Positions 26,491 to 35,376 of a stretch of 64,000 bases of DNA are shown one piece after another (the stretch's first letter is position 1; each line of letters begins with the position of its first letter). The stretch lies in NCBI RefSeq assembly GCF_001423745.1, contig NZ_LMPC01000010.1, forward strand, positions 140 to 64,139, read 5' to 3'. This DNA comes from Arthrobacter sp. Leaf337. GTDB lineage: Bacteria > Actinomycetota > Actinomycetes > Actinomycetales > Micrococcaceae. The position numbers and the translations under genes were made by a program. The notes under the pieces are model-generated. The model did no database searches. It was not told where the DNA came from and worked only from the letters and a program-made list of their open reading frames with translations.

Positions 26491-27399
26491 TTATGCGTCG
26501 ATTAGCTCGAAACTCGTAAACGGGGGCCCGTAGACTTTCTGTGAGCCGGCCCGGTCAACGTCCGTGATCGCCAGATCGCGGGACCCAACGCCGCCGCAGA
26601 AGTAGTGCATAACCGACTTCGGATCATAGGCGCTCAAGTCGATAGTGTCCGTGGAATCTTCATCCGGGCAAACCCTCGGGGCGAGCGAACGAATATGCTC
26701 ATGCCTGAAGCCCAGGGTGTGCCCCAACTCGTGCCGGAGGACTCCGACATGATCGAAGCCGGTGGTGAAGTATGAAGGGTCGATCAGCAGCCGCCGCCGG
26801 TTAACGATGTCGTTCGGAAAGAAGGCCGCAGCGATGAATGCTCCAGAGGCATCTACCAGGCGAACGGGGAACACCACCGGTGGCCGCAGCGAATCGCTAC
26901 CGTCCAGGTCGTTCCGGTACTCGAACTTAATGCCGCATGTTTCTTCCCATGCTCTTGTCGCTGTCTGCATGTTCGCGGCTATCTCTTCATACTGTGCTTG
27001 GTCATTGAATGTTTTTCTGAGAACGCAGTATGTCAGGGTCGTGCCCGGGGACCAGCGGACTATTTTAGAACCTTGCAGAATCCCCACCAGTTCGCTGCTC
27101 ACGCCTACAAAGGAATCGGATAGTGCAACCTCCGCAGTGCCTGCGGCGTTTTCCCCTAGCCGGACGGCTTCGCGGAGGGCCGCTTGTTGTTGAGTGTAGA
27201 TAAACAGTTGGTCAACGTCGAGCAGGTAGTCGCCCTCCACGCGCCAAAACTCCTCGCCATCAATGGTGACTTTGGGCAGCCGGTCCTCCGGCGCGGTCCC
27301 TGACACTCCACTGCGTTGGGTCCGTGATAAGGATTTGTCGACTGAAAGGGTCCCTTTCCCGCCCGATGCGGCCGGCTCGTTACGCTGGATCTTGGCCAT
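26491..27399 (-). CDS. Matrixin-like metzincin protease, 302 aa
   Basis: The start at 27399 (MAKIQRNEP) follows AAAGGAG; the longer frame is less likely. The zinc motif HELGHTLGFRH (H223, H227, H233) plus the Met-turn SVMHY define a metzincin of matrixin/astacin type. Residues ~45-75 form a small domain (KVTIDGEEFWRVEGDYLLD) that also exists alone in the adjacent gene. There is no signal peptide, which is odd for a metzincin. The N-terminal domain could therefore be a propeptide, inhibitor or export/loading tag. Candidate effector protease. Confidence 0.85.
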   Translation of the reverse strand: MAKIQRNEPAASGGKGTLSVDKSLSRTQRSGVSGTAPEDRLPKVTIDGEEFWRVEGDYLLDVDQLFIYTQQQAALREAVRLGENAAGTAEVALSDSFVGVSSELVGILQGSKIVRWSPGTTLTYCVLRKTFNDQAQYEEIAANMQTATRAWEETCGIKFEYRNDLDGSDSLRPPVVFPVRLVDASGAFIAAAFFPNDIVNRRRLLIDPSYFTTGFDHVGVLRHELGHTLGFRHEHIRSLAPRVCPDEDSTDTIDLSAYDPKSVMHYFCGGVGSRDLAITDVDRAGSQKVYGPPFTSFELIDA

Positions 27400-27464
27400 G
27401 GGTTCTTCTCCTTTATTCAGAGTTTGTTCCCGGATTTTCACGCGTTTATTTCCGGGAAGCTTGC

Positions 27465-27692
27465 CTAATCACTCAATAGGTCTGGCCTGAAACGCCTCGT
27501 CCATTCGACAATCACCTGATCGTCGTCCTTCAGCATGTCCCCGCCGACCACATAGAACGTTTCGTTATCAACGACAACAGGCGCGAGCCGCCCCCGCCAC
27601 CGGATGAACTCCGGCAACGCGGAGACAAGCTCCCGGACTCCGGGATGCCGGTCCAGCAACTGGTTTTCCATACTCTGGTCGCCTTCATCCAT
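27465..27692 (-). CDS. Small protein homologous to the metzincin N-terminal domain, ~75 aa
   Basis: The start is uncertain: MDEGDQ at 27692 or MENQLL at 27671; the upstream part of the frame does not look coding. The core APVVVDNETFYVVGGDMLKD aligns with KVTIDGEEFWRVEGDYLLD of the downstream protease, including a following DQ. It lies 65 bp upstream of the protease gene in the same direction. It may be an inhibitor/immunity-like or chaperone copy of the prodomain. Confidence 0.65.
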   Translation of the reverse strand: MDEGDQSMENQLLDRHPGVRELVSALPEFIRWRGRLAPVVVDNETFYVVGGDMLKDDDQVIVEWTRRFRPDLLSD

Positions 27693-28033
27693 TGAGTCCG
27701 TCCATTGCGTGTCAAGGAACCAAACCTCACGGCGACAAACACCATCAGTACCGTTGGCAGGTCGGTGAAAAACGGAATGATGGGAGTTCATCAAAGGGGC
27801 CGGGTAGAAACTGCTGACCCATATTGGCCTGGAAGTCTGCAACGGCCTCATGGCCAGAAAGGAGACTCCTTCAGATGACGTGTCTCAGCGCGTACAACCA
27901 GCAGCTGCACATCGGGGAAGAGGCCCCATGAACCCCGCCGCCAATCCCTGGTAACCCGGGACAGCTTCTCATATGGGTGATCGTTGGGCCGCATAGCTCG
28001 GAGGTGCTTCTCTGGCGTCGGCGTTCCTGGTGT

Positions 28034-29257
28034 CTAGGGAGGTTGCTTCGGCTGCCAGCCCGTCATGGCGGCCTCCTGTCCGTACCGAAGGTTGCAGATT
28101 CTGCCGTTTGTGACGATAAGGAGCCGCTCGAATTCATTAGCTGCGATAGGCGTGATCGTTGGGCCGCCGAGCCGTACGACCAAGTCAGGAACGGTATTGC
28201 TGTGCCCGACGATGAGCACCGTCGTGGATCCCGTCAGGCTGCGGATCGCTTCGACCACCTGTGCCGGGTCGTCCAGAACGGTCGGCTGCAGGCCGAGATC
28301 CTCGGCAAGCGGTTTTGCGGTCGCTTGTGTCCGCTGCAGCGAGGTCACGAAGATCGCCGTGATCCCGGAACCGCCGAGCACGTGTCTGAGTTCCTGGGCA
28401 CGTGCGGTGCCGGTGGCGTTAAGCGGAGGATCGGTGCCGGCACCGGACGTCACGTCCGCGTGCCGGATCAGGACTACGGTTGGCCAGAGCCTCGGGGGCA
28501 GTCTCCTCGGTGCCCCAGCCCTTGCTGCCAGGTATTCCAGGACCGTGCGTGTCTTGGTTTCCTGGGCCGGGTCCAGATCGATGCCGTGTTCCCGGAACAG
28601 GTTTTCGAAGGCCTGCTGGGCGGCAGGAGCTTCCTCGGGTCCGACCCGGGTGGATAACTCAAGGAAACGCAGCCCGTCGCCAACCACCCACTGCTCTGCG
28701 AATATTTTCTGCCCGTTCCGGGCAAATTCCCATTTCGTGCCGTCAATGGGGCCCAGGGGGGTCAGCTGGGACAGATCTGCAGGTACCCGGGCACAGTCCT
28801 CCAGAAAGGTGCGCTGGGCCGACACCAGAGGAACCCCGCGGCCTTCTGCCACTACGGCGTCGAAGACGCCGTCCTCAATCTTGGCTTCCAGTGACGCGGC
28901 GACGACGTGGCGCTGACCGGCCCAGTCTCCCTCGACACGGAAGTCCCAGTCCTCATCCTTGCGGGCATTGATCCACCGGTGTGTGAGCTGGGAATCCTTG
29001 CAAGGCCGCAGCTTGGCAGTGACATCGTCCCGGCGGCCCTTGTTCCTGCGCAGCCGGAGAATAATCCCGTGATTGAGCAGGGGGAGTCCCGCGGGCCCGT
29101 CCGGACCGGCAAGATCTTCGCAGAAGTAGATCGTCCGGCGCTGCTTTTCGGCGTGCTCAAGTTCAAAGGCCTCCGCGGCCGCCGGGATGCCGTCGCCCCT
29201 GACAGTGACCTTGATCTCCACGGCGTCAAGGCGCCGCGCCCGCTCCTGGCCGTTCAT
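28034..29257 (-). CDS. CYTH-like domain fused to histidine phosphatase, 407 aa
   Basis: The start at 29257 (MNGQERARRL) is preferred; the 97 codons upstream are not coding-like. The N-terminal half resembles a CYTH triphosphate-tunnel domain: VEIKVTV, RTIYFCED, IILRLRRN and VTAKLRP. The C-terminal half is a histidine phosphatase, with VVLIRHADV giving R265-H266 and VGHSNT as the second histidine. CHAD-CYTH proteins are known to bind or hydrolyse polyphosphate-type substrates. A fusion to a phosphatase suggests phosphate-ester or polyphosphate processing. It lies downstream of the protease-nuclease gene. Confidence 0.8.
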   Translation of the reverse strand: MNGQERARRLDAVEIKVTVRGDGIPAAAEAFELEHAEKQRRTIYFCEDLAGPDGPAGLPLLNHGIILRLRRNKGRRDDVTAKLRPCKDSQLTHRWINARKDEDWDFRVEGDWAGQRHVVAASLEAKIEDGVFDAVVAEGRGVPLVSAQRTFLEDCARVPADLSQLTPLGPIDGTKWEFARNGQKIFAEQWVVGDGLRFLELSTRVGPEEAPAAQQAFENLFREHGIDLDPAQETKTRTVLEYLAARAGAPRRLPPRLWPTVVLIRHADVTSGAGTDPPLNATGTARAQELRHVLGGSGITAIFVTSLQRTQATAKPLAEDLGLQPTVLDDPAQVVEAIRSLTGSTTVLIVGHSNTVPDLVVRLGGPTITPIAANEFERLLIVTNGRICNLRYGQEAAMTGWQPKQPP

Positions 29258-29384
29258 GATCCGTCCCTGATCCTGGATCGGGCTGCCGGTGAGGGCCAGC
29301 CCTGGTCCACTGTTCCGCTGTTCGTGGACGCTGCCTGGGACGAAATTGTTCCCGTTCGCCCGGATGAAAGCGAGACGGCGCCGG

Positions 29385-31244
29385 TCACCATTGGATGTCG
29401 GAGAGATCGTCGAGCGGTTGCCGGTCCCCGATCGCTTCGGGGGCCACGAAAGTGTCCGCGGTTCGCAGTTCGTCGGCGAATCGCAGGCGTGTGCGTGCCT
29501 CGATTTCGGTGACGGAGACCTGGAACACTCGGAATTCGTCGAGTTCAAGCGCCTCGAGCTGATTCAGGTTCTGGGTCAGCAGGAACGCTCGGCTCTTCAG
29601 CTGCCCTTGTTCGATGAAGGCGAGGATTTTCCAGTACTCGCGTGGGAGCGGTGTTCCCCGGTACACACGGTCATCGTCCTGGAAGACCGGCCCGCCGAAC
29701 ACGCTGACCTTGAGATCGGTGACATCGACATCGGCGAACACCGCGTCCTCGATCCGTCCCCACACCCCGTTTTTGCTGCTTTGGTTAAAATCGTCCATCT
29801 GCGGGGTGATGTTGGTGAAGAAGAACGAGTCCTTGTTGGCGCGTTGGGCTTCGGGCATGCCCCCCCACAGCAGGTCGGCCCTGCGCGCGAGGTGCCCGCG
29901 GTCGATTCGGTTGCCGCTGTAAAGCTCATTTCCGCTCTGGAACTCGGCGGGGATCCGGGGGTCCTTGACGAAGGGGATGCCGTTCCGGTTGATTTTTTTC
30001 AGGGTGCCGCCGTCGATGTTCCATGCGACCCATCGGGCGAACCGCCTCGATTTGCTCAGCGCGAGCGAGAAATGCGTGTACGGGATGATCTCGGACCCCT
30101 CGAACTGGACAGCGTCCTCCTGCAGGGACTCGATGAGCGCCGGCGGTGCGATCCGGGCGCCGAGGAATCCGGGCGCGTACCCGCCGGGCGCCGCCTCGGT
30201 CGCCTCCCCGGGTGCGGGCGGCAGCAGGGTGATTTCCAGTTTTTCGAACACAGACTGGGGCAGGCACGCGAGGGCGTGCTCGTCCGTACTGCTGCCCGTT
30301 TCCCCGCCGAAGTGAAGGCCAGCGAGCACCTTGGAAGGCTTGCCGTTGGCAGCCTTGAACATCCACGCCGCACCCGAATCGCCGCCTTTGCTGATCTCGC
30401 CGTCCGCTGGCAAGTTATCCGGGTCGGGGCCGATCTCGAAGCAGCCGATGGCGTGCTGCCCGGCGGACCCGTAGCTGATCTTGGCGATGGTGTCGACACG
30501 GCGCACGACCCCGTGGGTCACGCCCGTGGTACGGCCGCTTTTGACCACCTTGTCGCCGAGTTCGGGCTCGCCCAGCTGTTCGGGCGCGACACCAAGGTCA
30601 AGGATCGCCGCTTCGAAGCGACGGTCCTCGATTGTGGAGACCGCGCAGTCGCCGGCCACGCCCAGGTGAGAGCGTTTCAGCCGGCCGAGCCGGTTGCCGT
30701 CGATGCGGTTGTCGTCATGTGGGCCGGGCTGGACGACGACGTCGCCGAGAATGCCGGCGGGGCCGTGCAGTACATGCCAGTTACTGAGTATCAGCGGTGT
30801 GCCGTCGTTCTTGTCATATACGATGCACCCGATAGTGCCAGCGCTGACCCTGACGTGCCCGACGCTGACGCCGGGCACGATCGGGTCGACCCGGAGCTTG
30901 GACTGCGGGGGGACGGCTTCGGCCACTACCCGGAACGCGGGCTCATAGCTGCGTTCGATCACATCAGTGGGCACCGCGACGCCATCCACCACGATCGTTT
31001 CTGGTATCGCCACCGTGTCCAGGGATTCCAGATCCTCCAGTCCCACCTTCTCGTCGACGGTGAATTGCAGCGAGATCTCTCGCGTCGCTTTGCCTTCGGT
31101 GACTTTGTAGCCGACACCGACCGAGGAAATGTTCGGATCGTCTAGATAGTCGGCGCCCTTCGTCCTGATGAACTGCCGTAAGGATGCCAGCAACTCCTCG
31201 TCACCTGCCGTTGATTCCCCCGATGAACGCTTTCTGGTGGTCAT
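29385..31244 (-). CDS. Trypsin-like protease fused to DNA/RNA non-specific endonuclease, 619 aa
   Basis: The start at 31244 (MTTRKRSSG) follows GGGGGA. Residues ~60-310 form a chymotrypsin-fold protease: LILSNWHVLHG with H157, and GEISKGGDSGAAW with S290. Residues ~370-600 form a ββα-metal (NUC1/EndoG-type) nuclease with DRGHLARR (H451) and a downstream FFFTNITPQ asparagine. No signal peptide. The pairing fits a toxin that cleaves nucleic acid, with the protease as regulator or second activity. A candidate injected or conflict-system effector. Processing between the two domains is possible. Confidence 0.85.
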   Translation of the reverse strand: MTTRKRSSGESTAGDEELLASLRQFIRTKGADYLDDPNISSVGVGYKVTEGKATREISLQFTVDEKVGLEDLESLDTVAIPETIVVDGVAVPTDVIERSYEPAFRVVAEAVPPQSKLRVDPIVPGVSVGHVRVSAGTIGCIVYDKNDGTPLILSNWHVLHGPAGILGDVVVQPGPHDDNRIDGNRLGRLKRSHLGVAGDCAVSTIEDRRFEAAILDLGVAPEQLGEPELGDKVVKSGRTTGVTHGVVRRVDTIAKISYGSAGQHAIGCFEIGPDPDNLPADGEISKGGDSGAAWMFKAANGKPSKVLAGLHFGGETGSSTDEHALACLPQSVFEKLEITLLPPAPGEATEAAPGGYAPGFLGARIAPPALIESLQEDAVQFEGSEIIPYTHFSLALSKSRRFARWVAWNIDGGTLKKINRNGIPFVKDPRIPAEFQSGNELYSGNRIDRGHLARRADLLWGGMPEAQRANKDSFFFTNITPQMDDFNQSSKNGVWGRIEDAVFADVDVTDLKVSVFGGPVFQDDDRVYRGTPLPREYWKILAFIEQGQLKSRAFLLTQNLNQLEALELDEFRVFQVSVTEIEARTRLRFADELRTADTFVAPEAIGDRQPLDDLSDIQW

Positions 31245-31840
31245 TGAAGTCCCCCTTTTGCTGTGTCGGTGAAATCCTTTAGGCTCCCTGGCGGGAGGTC
31301 TTGAGATGCCCCAGATCCGGGTAGTAATTTCCACCGATGGTCTCAACTCAAGAGTGTGCACCCGTCGTAAGACGCCAGTCAACAACCCGACAAGACCCAA
31401 GCATGCTGCCCGCGAACCTGCTTGAGTATCTCGGTGGAAGCCTGCATCGGCAGTTGGGAAAGTCAACTGCATCAAGAGTGGCTCGGACGACCTCACCGAC
31501 CCGACCGACCGGTCCGGTTGGCGCGGCCCCCGACAGGCTAGGCGAAGAGGCGGGCCCCTCGGACCCGCCAGTGGTCGTCACCGGCTGCGAGCTGAGATCG
31601 GGCGCCAGCTGGCGAACGACAGGCAGATTCAGGCGGCGGGCACCGGATTGGAACGCAGATGCCGGTCTCCGCTGCCAACGAACCGCGACCGCTCAATGGT
31701 CAGCCCCAACCAGCAGCAACGGTGAGCAGGCGCGATGTGTAGCTCAGCAGCTGGCTGGTTTGGACCGCGCGGAAAGCCGACACCACGGAATACACCGTGA
31801 CGCAGGCGTCACGCAGTGTTGACGAGGATGCCCTAGTGTC
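31245..31840. other. Intergenic region, no confident gene
   Basis: About 600 bp between the protease-nuclease promoter side and the small SARP-linked gene. Open frames exist but have unnatural composition (Arg/Thr/Ser-rich). It should hold the promoter of the leftward protease-nuclease gene. Confidence 0.45.
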
Positions 31841-32038
31841 TTGAATGTGAGCACTGAGAGCAACCGGTCGGGGGTGATGCTCGTGCGGGCGTGGGTGCAT
31901 GACGGGCAGGTGGTCGCCCGGTTACAGTCATCCCTGTCCGGCGAGGCCGATCATAGCGCCCAGATCACCGTTGGTTTCTCTCAGATCGAGGAGAGGATGC
32001 ACGAGTGGCTGCGTGAGGTGGCCGATACGCCACAATAA
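31841..32038 (+). CDS. Small SARP-partner protein, 65 aa, copy A
   Basis: Starts TTG at 31841 or GTG at 31847. It contains VMLVRAWVHDGQVVARL and a C-terminal EERMHEWLREV. It is similar in layout to the 83-aa protein at 34455 (LVIRTWHES, then VLSVVRQWL). It ends 18 bp before a SARP-type gene in the same direction, so the two are likely co-transcribed. Function unknown; the repeated pairing suggests a modulator or partner of the regulator. Confidence 0.7.
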   Translation: MNVSTESNRSGVMLVRAWVHDGQVVARLQSSLSGEADHSAQITVGFSQIEERMHEWLREVADTPQ

Positions 32039-32056
32039 CGCTGGTGTAACGCGAGG

Positions 32057-32833
32057 GTGGGCACTCTGTGTGGTATGCCATCCCCTGAAGTGCGGTTGCG
32101 ACTGCTTGAAGGTTTCGAACTGACCATTGACGGGCAGCCACTGGAACTGCCGCCGTCGGCCGAGCGGCTCGTTGCGTTCCTGGCACTACAGCTGCGGCCA
32201 GCCCTACGATCACACGTCGCAGGCTTGCTGTGGGGTGATCGTGATGACGGCCGTGCCGCCGGTTGCCTGCGATCCACGATCTGGCGGACCAATTCCGGCC
32301 ACGCGGCGCCGGTGATCGATGCCAGCCGATCGCGAATCGTATTGCACGGGAACGTTTCAGTAGACGCACGCGACGCCGCAACTGCCGCGCGCGCCCAACT
32401 CGCAGGCGGTCCTCCAGTCGACCCCGCCATGCTTACAGGTGAACTACTGCCGGGGTGGTATGAAGACTGGGTTCTAGTAGAACGTGAGCGCCTGAGGCAG
32501 CTGTGCCTGGAGGGAATGGAGCAGATGGCCCAAACGCTGCTGGAAGATGGCCAAGCCCACCTGGCCGTCGAGGCGGCGCTGGCGGTCGTGGCGGCCGAGC
32601 CGTTGCGGGAGTCCGCCCACCGCGTACTGATCGATGCCCACTTCAGCATGGGCAACCGTGTCGCCGCGCTGCGGCAGTTCGACCAGTGCAGGGCGCTCCT
32701 CGCCGCAGAGCTCGGCCTCCAGCCAGGGGAGGCACTGGCGGCTTCCGCCGCGCGTGCCCACGGTTCGGCTGCGATAACACAGGCGGCGAGGAGACTGCTC
32801 ACGGGAGTCGAGGCCGCGATCACACCGGCCTAG
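32057..32833 (+). CDS. SARP-type regulator with BTAD domain, copy 2
   Basis: Start GTG 32057 or ATG 32075 (MPSPEVRLRL), the latter better aligned with the other copies. It has winged-helix segments PPSAERLVAFLALQ and VAGLLWGD, then a BTAD region with LLPGWYEDWVLVERERL, AVVAAEPLRESAHRVLI and LLAAELGLQPGEAL. At about 250 aa it is complete. The stop codon overlaps the stop of a decayed transposase on the other strand at CCTAGG. Likely activator for a nearby promoter; the CIS promoter has the right site architecture. Confidence 0.85.
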   Translation: MGTLCGMPSPEVRLRLLEGFELTIDGQPLELPPSAERLVAFLALQLRPALRSHVAGLLWGDRDDGRAAGCLRSTIWRTNSGHAAPVIDASRSRIVLHGNVSVDARDAATAARAQLAGGPPVDPAMLTGELLPGWYEDWVLVERERLRQLCLEGMEQMAQTLLEDGQAHLAVEAALAVVAAEPLRESAHRVLIDAHFSMGNRVAALRQFDQCRALLAAELGLQPGEALAASAARAHGSAAITQAARRLLTGVEAAITPA

Positions 32834-33417
32834 GGTGTCTCGCCTAAGCGCAGCCAGATGAGTGCGAGTTTCTCGTAGCGGGTGGCGATGCCACGCCACC
32901 CTTTGAAGAGGCTGAAGGATCGTACTTGTTCCACGCCGACTGGAACGGGCGAGTCGCCGTCCGGGGCCAAGAATCATCGCCAATGGCCGGACCTTGCCGT
33001 CGCAGGCGGGATGGATCTTGGTGCCCAGTCCGCCCATGGAGCGGCCGAATGCGTGGTCGGAGGGTTCAGCAAACAGTTCCTTGTAATTCGGGAGTTCCCC
33101 TGTGGTGCGGGGAAGGTTCGCCCCGTGTCGGTGGGCCCTGTTGATGGTCGAGTCCACCGAAACCGTCCAGTCGATCAGGCCGGCGGCCAGAAGCCTCCCG
33201 CGGATCCGGTTTCAACATCTCGTCGGGCGCGTAACGGCAGTGCCGCCGCTTCCAAACAGTCTGCCACGGTCCAAACTCCGGGGAATGTCCCGCCAGGCAA
33301 TGCCGCATCGGTACCGGCAAATGATCCCTTCAACGACCTGGCGGTGACCCGGAACGGCTGCCCGTGTCGACCGTCCGAACTCGGGCAGCAACCGCTCGAC
33401 CACTGATCATCACTCAA
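32831..33417 (-). pseudogene. Decayed IS5-family transposase
   Basis: Read leftward, transposase fragments appear in several frames: a start-side piece with VVEGIICRYRCGIAWRDIP, then EFGPWQTVWKRRH, then DSTINRAHRHGA with the end GKVRPLAMILGPG. A jump follows directly to the C-terminal signature KGWRGIATRYEKLALIWLRL. The frames change at least twice and a central block is missing, so it is inactive. The pattern fits the IS5/IS427 group. It abuts the SARP gene at 32833. Confidence 0.8.
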
Positions 33418-33719
33418 AGCAGAAGTTCGGCGACATCCTCAAGCATTCCCGACAGCAAACCCCCGATTTCAGGAGACGCGCGAAGATGGCTCCTGGGCGG
33501 GAAGGTGAGACGCCTGCCAGAGACCGGAGTGGACTCTCTGTTTCCGACACGCGCGTGACAGGTGTTGCTCCTGAAACCCAAAGATGCTGGAGATCACCCA
33601 TATTGTTCTTCGGAAAACTGCCAGATGACGCAGATCATTGACAGCCCGGCCCTGGCTGCGGAAAGTCGTTGCTAACTGTTCCAGCTTTTCAGATCCGCGC
33701 TGGATTTTTGGGGGTGCCC

Positions 33720-34454
33720 ATGGGCAATGATGGCTGTGGCTTTCAATTGAGTCTGCTTCAAACGTGGCAACTTTGCCGCGGCACCAAGGTCGTGCACGTT
33801 GCAGCTCGGCAACAGCGGCTCATTACTGCGTTGGCGATCAATGGTCCCCGCCCACGAGGTTATCTGGTTGGTTTGTTGTGGCCCGAGTGTCGCGAGTCTA
33901 GGGCACTCGAAAGCTTGCGAGTCAGCATCCACCTCGTCTCGCGGCAGGTCCCCGGCCTGCTCATCAACGGTGGGACGGTGCTGTCACTCAGCGAAATGGT
34001 CGATGTCGACCTGCACCGGGTCCGCGCGCAGATCCGGGAACTGCGCCGAACTGGACTTAATGGAAACGTGGCCTCATGTCTGCACCAGTTGCGGGACGCC
34101 GACTTGCTCCCGGGCTGGTATGACGACTGGGTGCTGTTTGAACAGAGCAGGTTGCGGCAGGCCCGGCTCCACGCACTTCAGATCATTGCTCGGGAGTCGC
34201 TGACGCGCTGTGACTATGAGTCTGCCTTGGAGGCCTCGGAGGCAGCATTGGAACTTGAACCGCTCTATGAAAGTGCAGTTGGACTTCTCATCCAGACTGA
34301 GCGGAAGCAGGGCAACAATGCGGCCGCACTTCGGGCTTTCGACAAGTATCAAGCGAAACTGAAGGAGGATATGGGACTGGTGCCTTCGGAGGCCATTCGG
34401 CGCCTTGTGGCGGACATCATCGTCGGAGCCACACTGCAAACTAAGGAGAGATAG
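33720..34454 (+). CDS. SARP-type regulator with BTAD domain, copy 3
   Basis: The ATG at 33720 (MGNDGCGF) has GGGG at a usable distance; a longer frame begins at 33669. Winged-helix part: RQQRLITALAINGPRPRGYL and GLLWPECRESRALESLRVS. BTAD part: LLPGWYDDWVLFEQSRLRQ, EASEAALELEPLYESAVGLL and KLKEDMGLVPSEAI. Clearly paralogous to the other two copies. It is convergent with, and adjacent to, the 83-aa partner-family gene, and about 1 kb upstream of the injection-system operon. Confidence 0.85.
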   Translation: MGNDGCGFQLSLLQTWQLCRGTKVVHVAARQQRLITALAINGPRPRGYLVGLLWPECRESRALESLRVSIHLVSRQVPGLLINGGTVLSLSEMVDVDLHRVRAQIRELRRTGLNGNVASCLHQLRDADLLPGWYDDWVLFEQSRLRQARLHALQIIARESLTRCDYESALEASEAALELEPLYESAVGLLIQTERKQGNNAAALRAFDKYQAKLKEDMGLVPSEAIRRLVADIIVGATLQTKER

Positions 34455-34706
34455 CTAGACCTCGCTAGGAGGGGCAGACTGGGCAAAGAGCCACTGGCGC
34501 ACAACGCTAAGGACCTCGTTCGGATTGGCACTGTAGGCGGTGCCCGGCTCATCGCCCGGGACTTGGCTATAAGTAACCCTGGCGCGAAAACTTGGCTCCT
34601 GGTTTGATTCGTGCCATGTGCGGATAACTAGCGTGCCCATGGACGGCATTGACGAGTCCGACTCGTCTTCATCGGAGATTCCTGACGGACGATCATCGTT
34701 GGTCAT
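34455..34706 (-). CDS. Small SARP-partner protein, 83 aa, copy B
   Basis: Starts at 34706 (MTNDDRPSG). It has a disordered acidic N-terminus (DEDESDSSMP), then TLVIRTWHES, FRARVTYSQV and EVLSVVRQWLFAQ, which match the small protein at 31841. Its stop is directly adjacent to the stop of SARP copy 3. Function unknown. Confidence 0.7.
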   Translation of the reverse strand: MTNDDRPSGISDEDESDSSMPSMGTLVIRTWHESNQEPSFRARVTYSQVPGDEPGTAYSANPNEVLSVVRQWLFAQSAPPSEV

Positions 34707-34882
34707 GGCATTTCACCTTTTACTCTCAATCATCGACGACCCACATCCTGATCGATCGCAATCTTGGCGCTCAGCGAGTCCGTCTAGGTTGTCAGCCGAG
34801 AGCTTGGTGAACGTTCTCCCTGGCAACTACCCGGGGAACGGGGACCCCGGATGCCTTGATCCTGCTGCACAAGAATCAGGAA
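34707..34882. other. Intergenic with palindrome
   Basis: CCGGGG (34831-34836) and CCCCGG (34845-34850) form a short hairpin that could end the leftward transcript of the next frame. No gene seen. Confidence 0.35.
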
Positions 34883-35131
34883 TCAACCTGTGTTTGCCAA
34901 AAGTTCGCTCAAGATCGCCGAAAGCAAAATGACCAGGACCGGCGCTAGGCCGCATTTTGCCGACGGAAAGGATATGCCGAAGTAGTCCGGCATGGTAGGC
35001 ATCAATGCCGTCAGAAATCCTTCAGTCTCTTCAAACAGTGGCGTGGCATCGCCACCCGCTACGACAAACTCACACTGTCCGGCGTTGTCCTCCATGCCGT
35101 CGTTATCTGGCCACGCCAATAAGGGAGACAC
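34883..35131 (-). CDS. Questionable small ORF, 82 aa
   Basis: The segment QCEFVVAGGDATPLFEETEG is protein-like, followed by a hydrophobic C-terminus (APVLVILLSAILSELL). No good ribosome site was identified and no partner is evident. It could be a remnant associated with mobile DNA. Confidence 0.35.
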   Translation of the reverse strand: MSPLLAWPDNDGMEDNAGQCEFVVAGGDATPLFEETEGFLTALMPTMPDYFGISFPSAKCGLAPVLVILLSAILSELLANTG

Positions 35132-35376
35132 ACCCTAGCTGAGTCTGGAACCACGTCTCCCGGGTCAATGGATGCTTCGAAGACGCGTTCGAGCAGTGTG
35201 CTAGGGGCTCCCGTATGGGGTTTTTAGTCGCTCAGCGGCTTGTAAGTTGATCGGGGAAAATTTGGATGTCGGGGTGCTGCGCAGTGCTCGCGCTCGACCC
35301 CGACTGGTAGCAGACCGGGCGCTCGTCCGCGCCACCGGAACCCTAGGCAGGCCGGGCGTTGGCGCGACGGGGGCGT
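35132..35376. other. Intergenic boundary to the G+C-rich block
   Basis: Base composition shifts here from the moderate region to the very G+C-rich injection-system block. No gene, tRNA or integrase remnant is seen at the boundary. Confidence 0.45.

Noticed and set aside
29289..31145. 618-aa plus-strand frame
   Set aside because: Antisense shadow of the protease-nuclease gene, which carries clear catalytic motifs in the other strand.
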